The notes under the pieces: model-generated
What the model was told of the DNA's origin: nothing
Databases searched by the model: none
Seen by the model: only the letters and a program-made list of their open reading frames with translations
In this document: in pieces, positions 56,801-64,000 of the stretch
Position numbering within the stretch: position 1 is the first letter of the stretch
Layout: each line of letters opens with the position of its first letter
Origin: Theristus sp. LFF4_11
Taxonomy: Eukaryota; Nematoda; Chromadorea; Monhysterida; Xyalidae
DNA: 64,000 nt
Assembly: GCA_030248135.1 (NCBI GenBank)
Contig: JASANC010000326.1
Coordinates: 1-64,000, forward strand
Reading direction: 5' to 3'
Made by a program: the position numbers and the translations under genes

Positions 56801-58129
56801 GGGGTTGGGTTGAGACCGGCCGGGCCGACAGGGAATGCAGACCTAAGCCACCACAGTAAACAGGGATTTTTGAACACGGTTTGAACAAGAACGACTCAAT
56901 TATTCAATTACACGTAAAAAATGTCCTGTTTTTACTGTCGAAAATGCAATTTTCTCTCCATTAAATTGACAGTTTTTTACTGAAATACAATTTGGAACGG
57001 TAGTATGGAATAACACCAGACCTAAAGTGACGTGACGTGCCGGACATGCGTTGGTCTGTATGTATGAATGGCAGTATGCAATAACATGGGACCTAAAGGG
57101 ACGTGACGTGACGTGCCGTGCCGTATTCCAGTACGTCAGTTATAAACGGGACTTAACAGTACAGAGAGCTGTTCAGTGAGTTACCACAGCACCAACCGCA
57201 CAGGCAGCCGTCCAAGATGCGACCAACACGCAAAGTAGTCGGTGACTGCGATGCGCACCAAGTGCGTCTCAGCAAAGGCGGCTGGCACGAACTGCACACA
57301 GCTGGCGCTCTCCAGGATCACCATGGCGTCGTGGATGTCACCTTTGATCCTTGCACGGTCGCCGCCGTCGTCCGCTTCACTGAGCAGCTCGTCCTCGGGT
57401 CGCTCGAACACGATCCTGTCGATTGCTGTCACTGATTCGCTGGCTTTTGTTGTGAGATTTTTGTGCAACTAAAAGTATTGAAGGCTTGCCTGTACGGAAT
57501 GGTTGCGTTCGGCCATCTTGCGCCGATGTAGCGCTTCCGTCGATTTTGCCTCGAGTTTGACTGAGCCCCACGATAGAATACGGACGTGACTTGGGTGGTG
57601 AAGTCAAGATCACCAGGCACTACCACGTATTCTAGGTTTCGAAAAGGTTTTCATTTTAAAAAGGTTTGGTCGAATAGCGCATTCATAAGTTGCTGAGAAG
57701 CGTCCATTTTAAAAATACAAAGCGCTTACCTCCTGGCACTTTGCCCTTCAGTGGACCCTAAAAATTGTAACAATTGTCTGACTTTGATTGAAGACAAAAA
57801 AGGAGTCAAATTGAAAGCAGATACACACAGCGCCTTTGCATTTGGTTGGTGCGTTCTGTGTTGGAAGAAAGAACAATCGCTCACCAGCACAGTGCAACTA
57901 AACACGGCAAATCTGACAAAAGTCTGAGACTGAGAGCACAAAAACTTACAAATGAGCCGCATGGAAATGGCGAAAACCAACGGCGACATTTGTGTTCGCC
58001 ATCTTTCTGCACACAACTGAGGAATTCGGCACATTCATGATCATCGTGATTTGTGGCCACTAAAATTGATGGCAATGCGAACAGACACACCAACCGCAAT
58101 GACACTGCTGCAGCTTTGTATCTGCTCAT
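53814..58129 (-). CDS. Astacin-family protein with a substituted catalytic Glu (predicted inactive)
   Basis: A secreted zinc-metallopeptidase-like protein. Exons include 58129-57950 (signal peptide, then a four-Cys module), 57757-57730, from 57631 (propeptide, basic R-Q-N-R-R-K-R, then R-W-P-N-A-T-I-P-Y at the mature N-terminus), to ~57178 (A-M-V-I-L-E...S-C-V-Q-F), 55858-55690 (zinc site), 55551-~55258 (Met-turn S-V-M-H-Y), 55178-~54990, ~54845-54485, ~54360-54240 and ~54171-53814. The zinc site reads H-Q-L-M-H-T-L-G-F-L-H-E-H-Q-R-A-D-R-D: all three zinc His are kept but the general-base Glu of HExxH is Gln (codon CAG). The C-terminus has two C-x5-C-x10-C-x7-C modules with a W-H-Q-L core in Ser/Thr-rich linkers, unlike the usual ShK domains. 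The reading frame near 57470-57500 could not be joined with ordinary splice sites; a frameshift or an odd intron is possible. Confidence 0.88.
56070..56285 (+). repeat. tRNA-derived SINE, copy 2
   Basis: Collinear with 14970-15190. A box TGGCGCAGCGG at 56140, B box GGATCGGATCC at about 56188, closer to the Pol III consensus than in copy 1. Lies in a 1.3 kb intron of the astacin-like gene. Confidence 0.72.
56285..56430 (+). repeat. Left end of the GTACGGTATGGCCG MITE family
   Basis: GGAATAGCCGAGTAAACATGGCG and AATGTAAGGAGCGAGCGAAATTTGAATGAAAG match the left half of the MITEs. It follows the SINE directly, exactly as at 15190. Confidence 0.65.
56448..56970 (+). repeat. Dispersed repeat, third and longest copy
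   Basis: Starts ATACCACACGACCGTTTCTCAAATACCCGATAAC and ends GAAAATGCAATTTTCTCTCC; compare 28885-29320 and 14805-14960. Intronic. Confidence 0.65.
56990..57145. repeat. Short tandem duplication with GACGTGACGTGCC
   Basis: GGTAGTATGGAATAACACCAGACCTAAAGTGACGTGACG and GGCAGTATGCAATAACATGGGACCTAAAGGGACGTGACG are two imperfect copies about 73 bases apart. Intronic. Confidence 0.7.
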
Positions 58130-58299
58130 ACTTCCTGCAATACCAAATTGCTTGATCACTGAACACAAAAGAATTGCCACGCTGAAAAACTGAGCAATTA
58201 TTGATGTTCGACTTTTGTGGTCGGCCATCCACAAAAAAAGTTTTCAAGAGCGCTCGCAGGTCTCGCGCACCCGACCTAAATAGAGAGACGCGCAAAACG

Positions 58300-59080
58300 T
58301 CACAAAAAAACTTTACATCGCGCAGAAATGCGGGTGTTCCAAACCGAAAATGTTGTTCAAATCATTTTGTTTCTACCACACTACATTGTAAATTCTCCCT
58401 GCGTCTGAACTGTTTGCTAACAAACTATCTGACCCATGCACGCGAATTTGTAATTGGTGCTTTCACTGAGTAGTTTATGATTTCATTGATTTCTGATCGC
58501 TAACAAGTTTTGATTAATGAAATTGACCTTTCGGCACATTGTGGGAACGTTTATTTTCACTTTGAAAAAATATGTCAGAATTATGAAAGATATGAATTTG
58601 AATAGTTACTTATGTAGTTTGACGCAAACTTTTTAAACATAATACTGTCGCCCAATGACATGCACCAAACCTTCGTTTATAACGTCGAAACGATGCAATA
58701 AACAACGCGAACGTTGTTGTGACAATCTTTGCTAAAAAACTAGACTAAAACGTTTAGTTTCAACTTACTTGAAGGCATGCAAAGGCATGCACACAGCATA
58801 ATTACGGGGGTTTTCGCTGGACAAAAGCATAAAAAAGAAAAAAAGTGTTTGGACTACGTATATTTTTCAACCGTTCTTTTATTTATTTGGTGACATAGTA
58901 AACAAGATGAAACCGCAAGTGTGGTGATAAATAGAAATCACTGACGTGCAGATTGTCACAATAGGACTGTCACGAGAGACGTCGCAAAAATATAATTAAG
59001 CACACCTAAAAACATAATAAATATTTATTACATCACAACTGCATCCAACTTTTTTAGTTCTAAACCGGGCAACCGTCGTT
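58300..59080. other. Intergenic, nothing recognised
   Basis: A/T-rich spacer between the cytidylyltransferase stop and the astacin-like start; no specific promoter element identified. Confidence 0.5.
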
Positions 59081-61680
<2,600 letters not shown>

Positions 61681-61699
61681 TCTTAATCAGCGGCACTGA

Positions 61700-62470
61700 G
61701 AGTGGATGTCGTTTTCGGTTTGGAAAAATTTTGAAACAAACACCTGATGCAAAATGGTGCCCACAATTAGTGACGGAATGCAATTGACGCAGAATCCAAA
61801 GGGACGCTCAGTAATGCAAACACATTTTTAAAAGTGTGTGCATGAAACGATCAAAGGCGTATGAGTGGTAAAAGGACTTGTGTTGACACAGCTTTTTTGA
61901 CACGCAACCGATTTTTTTAACCAAACATGAACTAACCTTTTCAGTGCCGTAGACAAAAATGGAAGCCGACGCCAGTGACTTTACGGTTGACGAATTGCTG
62001 CTTTTGGTGGAAACAAGCATTCATGATTCAGATGTATGCAAATTCAGCGTGGACTTTTCTGAGCATAACTTCTTTAAATACAACCACCATGCCCATGCAA
62101 CCGGCTGCTCACAATCTGCAGAGATAAAAAAAAACAGTTGGCAAGTAAAGTTTAGTGCAAACAACGAACAACTGAAGCAGTACCAGTTCGCCTACAGCTG
62201 TTTGCGCACAGCTTTGTAAAAGTATACAACGAAACTGTTCGTGCTAAACGACCACACACAGATGCCATTAGTCAAGTCAAACACATGGCTGATTTACCAT
62301 AGCGCCATGTTTATAATTTCATTGACACAAATCGTGGAAAAAGAAAAAGCCTATCGAATCATGCAACAAATGGCAGGTTGAAAAACGGTTTGATTTTTTG
62401 GCAAAAAAGCGCAACTTTTGTTGATGTCCATGCTAAGCAACGAGTCGATGTGCCGTTTCTACGTCAACAT
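61700..62470. other. No gene clearly supported
   Basis: The 5' exon of the cytidylyltransferase is expected here but could not be placed. A plus-strand open frame at 61959-62219 (86 codons, acidic start) has no recognised motif. Confidence 0.35.
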
Positions 62471-62679
62471 CTGCGGTGTCAACCGTTCTTCAACCTGCCA
62501 TCCACCGCATCATGATTATCATCAGCGCCGTTGACGCTTTGTGCATTGCGAAAGACTGGACTGAGCGATTTGAGGGCTCCGTGTAGAGAATCGCTGCACA
62601 GAGGACACCACCAACGGGCAGCACGGACTCGCACGGCATGGGGAGTGGGAAACGCAACGTAACGTGTTCTGTGCCGCTG

Positions 62680-63045
62680 ACCGCCAATCTTCAACCGTTT
62701 TTTGTTCAATGCACAAAGCGTCTTAGCGGTGTTGCTGGTGACGTCCTCCGTTTGTGGCATGGAAACGTCAATGAAATTAGAAATATTACCACCAACCTTC
62801 TGGTGAATCGCAACATCAACGGACAAAATGAACTCCCACATACCATACGGCACTGTGAAACGTAATCGAATTGTATGCGATTGTCCAATCTTCAACCGTC
62901 TTTTGCAATGCTGATGAAAATGTCTGTCTTCGGCATCGAAACGTCAATGAAATTATGAACAATTTACTTTGTGGTGAATCTCATACGCAAGAAAACACTA
63001 TGTAAATTCCGACGGAGTCCACGGCACTGTGAAACATGAGCAAAA
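62680..63045. repeat. Tandem duplication of about 190 bases
   Basis: CTTCAACCGTTTTTTGTTCAATG... GGAAACGTCAATGAAATTA ... CACGGCACTGTGAAAC-type blocks occur in the same order at 62690-62865 and 62890-63035. On the minus strand the first copy is open for about 138 codons (62895-62482) while the second has several stops, so one decayed unit of a coding duplication is possible. The protein is not recognised. Confidence 0.55.
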
Positions 63046-63159
63046 ATTAGTTTATACAGCTCTTTATTGTTACGTTCTTGTGATTTCCATTGCAGTCGCG
63101 ACCACAACCAATTTTGTTTAGGCACTTTAACAGTACAAGACTAGTACCAAACCAAACCA

Positions 63160-63233
63160 CCTGCCTTGGGGGGGGGGAAACTGTGTTTTGTTTTTGGGGG
63201 GGTGGGGTTTTAATATAAAAAATTTTGGGGGAA

Positions 63234-63264
<31 letters not shown>

Positions 63265-63345
63265 TTTTTTTAAAAAAGGAAAAAAAGAAAGGGTTTTTGG
63301 GGGGGGGGGGGGGGGGGGGGAGGGGAAAAAAAAATGGGACATCTG
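63160..63345. repeat. Homopolymer block (G, A, T, G runs)
   Basis: Runs of G (63168-63177), A (63238-63262), T, A-rich and G (63299-63321) follow one another. No gene. The pattern may be partly an assembly or base-calling product. Confidence 0.7.
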
Positions 63346-63349
63346 TAGT

Positions 63350-64000
63350 GATGCATGTCGAAGTCTAAAAATGCGCAAAGTCCGATCGTACAAATGAGCC
63401 ACTGGCGCGACGTAATCACGCTGCCGTGCAAACCCGAGCTGCCGTGCAAACCCGCCCAAATGGTCAAACGAACAACAGCGAGCCACAACACGAACAATCA
63501 ACACGCGCAACGGCACAACAACGGTGAACGTCTGAACAGTCTACTAACCACAACGAACATCCAACCAACCAGCAACGGACTTCAACCAATCAACGACAAG
63601 AGCCACAAATAATGATAATTGAACATTCGTCGATCATTCTGATGTGAGCTATGCGTCCGCTACGCAAGCTCAGAGGTCGACAGATGATTTCTATTGATTC
63701 AAATCCAACCAATCAGTAAGTAATCACCATTTTATAGTAGTAGCTTAGCATTTATGTGTATTTTTCTGAGTAGCTTAGCGTTCTCGAACTGAACTTTAAA
63801 GACCATCGATTTTAGCAGTTAAAACATTGTCAACTATTAACAAACAATACATCAATCGATGCGTCTCGTCAAGATCTATCCGAATCCATCGATATTTTAT
63901 TGTTTTATAAAACTTTTCAGCAGACTTTTTGTTGAGTTTCGATGTTACACGTTGTTGTTGTGCATTGTTATGTGTGCCCGCGTGTTGTTGTTGCGTGCAT
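63350..64000. other. No gene supported
   Basis: An open frame at 63355-63612 on the plus strand is rich in His, Asn and Thr and shows a short GCCGTGCAAACCCG duplication at 63421-63451. Nothing else stands out before the window ends. Confidence 0.35.

Overview
The window is eukaryotic and almost certainly from a nematode-like animal. Its genes are split by mostly short introns (about 45-120 bases, GT-AG, pyrimidine-poor acceptors ending in tttcag), with occasional kilobase introns stuffed with repeats. The gene set fits this: a nicotinic-type cys-loop receptor subunit, an astacin with C-terminal Cys-rich modules, and a large secreted EGF/von Willebrand A/C-type lectin protein of the nematode IRG-7 type. 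No operon structure, CRISPR array or canonical tRNA/rRNA gene was seen. Gene models were assembled by eye from conserved protein motifs and splice signals; species and orthologue names are inference.

Layout. 1-3082: 5' part of an LTR retrotransposon (LTR end, primer-binding site, gag, protease), cut off before reverse transcriptase. 3.2-4.3 kb: tandem ~350-base satellite. 5.0-5.7 kb: weak minus-strand coding candidate. 7.8-9.1 kb: F-box protein gene (minus). 9.2-16.0 kb: gene-poor, with a tRNA-derived SINE joined to a MITE. 16.1-20.9 kb: a three-exon gene (minus) for a secreted, probably GPI-anchored Cys-rich protein; its 3.6 kb first intron holds a long inverted-repeat transposon with a MITE nested in one arm and a 149-base satellite. 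20.9-30.2 kb: repeat island with a palindromic long-TIR element, GC-rich and homopolymer tracts, and a young 932-base miniature LTR element (TRIM). 30.2-42.3 kb: a ~20-exon plus-strand gene with a TTC3/DZIP3-like signature, itself carrying several transposons in introns. 43.5-47.0 kb: 14-exon nicotinic receptor subunit (minus). 47.8-53.0 kb: EGF/vWA/C-type lectin gene (minus). 53.8-58.1 kb: astacin-like gene whose catalytic glutamate is replaced (minus). 59.1-61.7 kb: ethanolamine-phosphate cytidylyltransferase (minus). 62.5-64.0 kb: duplicated degenerate sequence and homopolymers.

The minus-strand block from 43.5 to 61.7 kb is four unrelated genes in a head-to-tail row: neurotransmission, secreted defence/recognition, a secreted pseudoprotease and phospholipid synthesis. 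Nothing suggests they act together. The most novel items are the predicted inactive astacin with repeated C-x5-C...C-x2-W...C modules, the retrotransposon gag interrupted by a single in-frame TAA, the coding TRIM, and the nested inverted-repeat elements.
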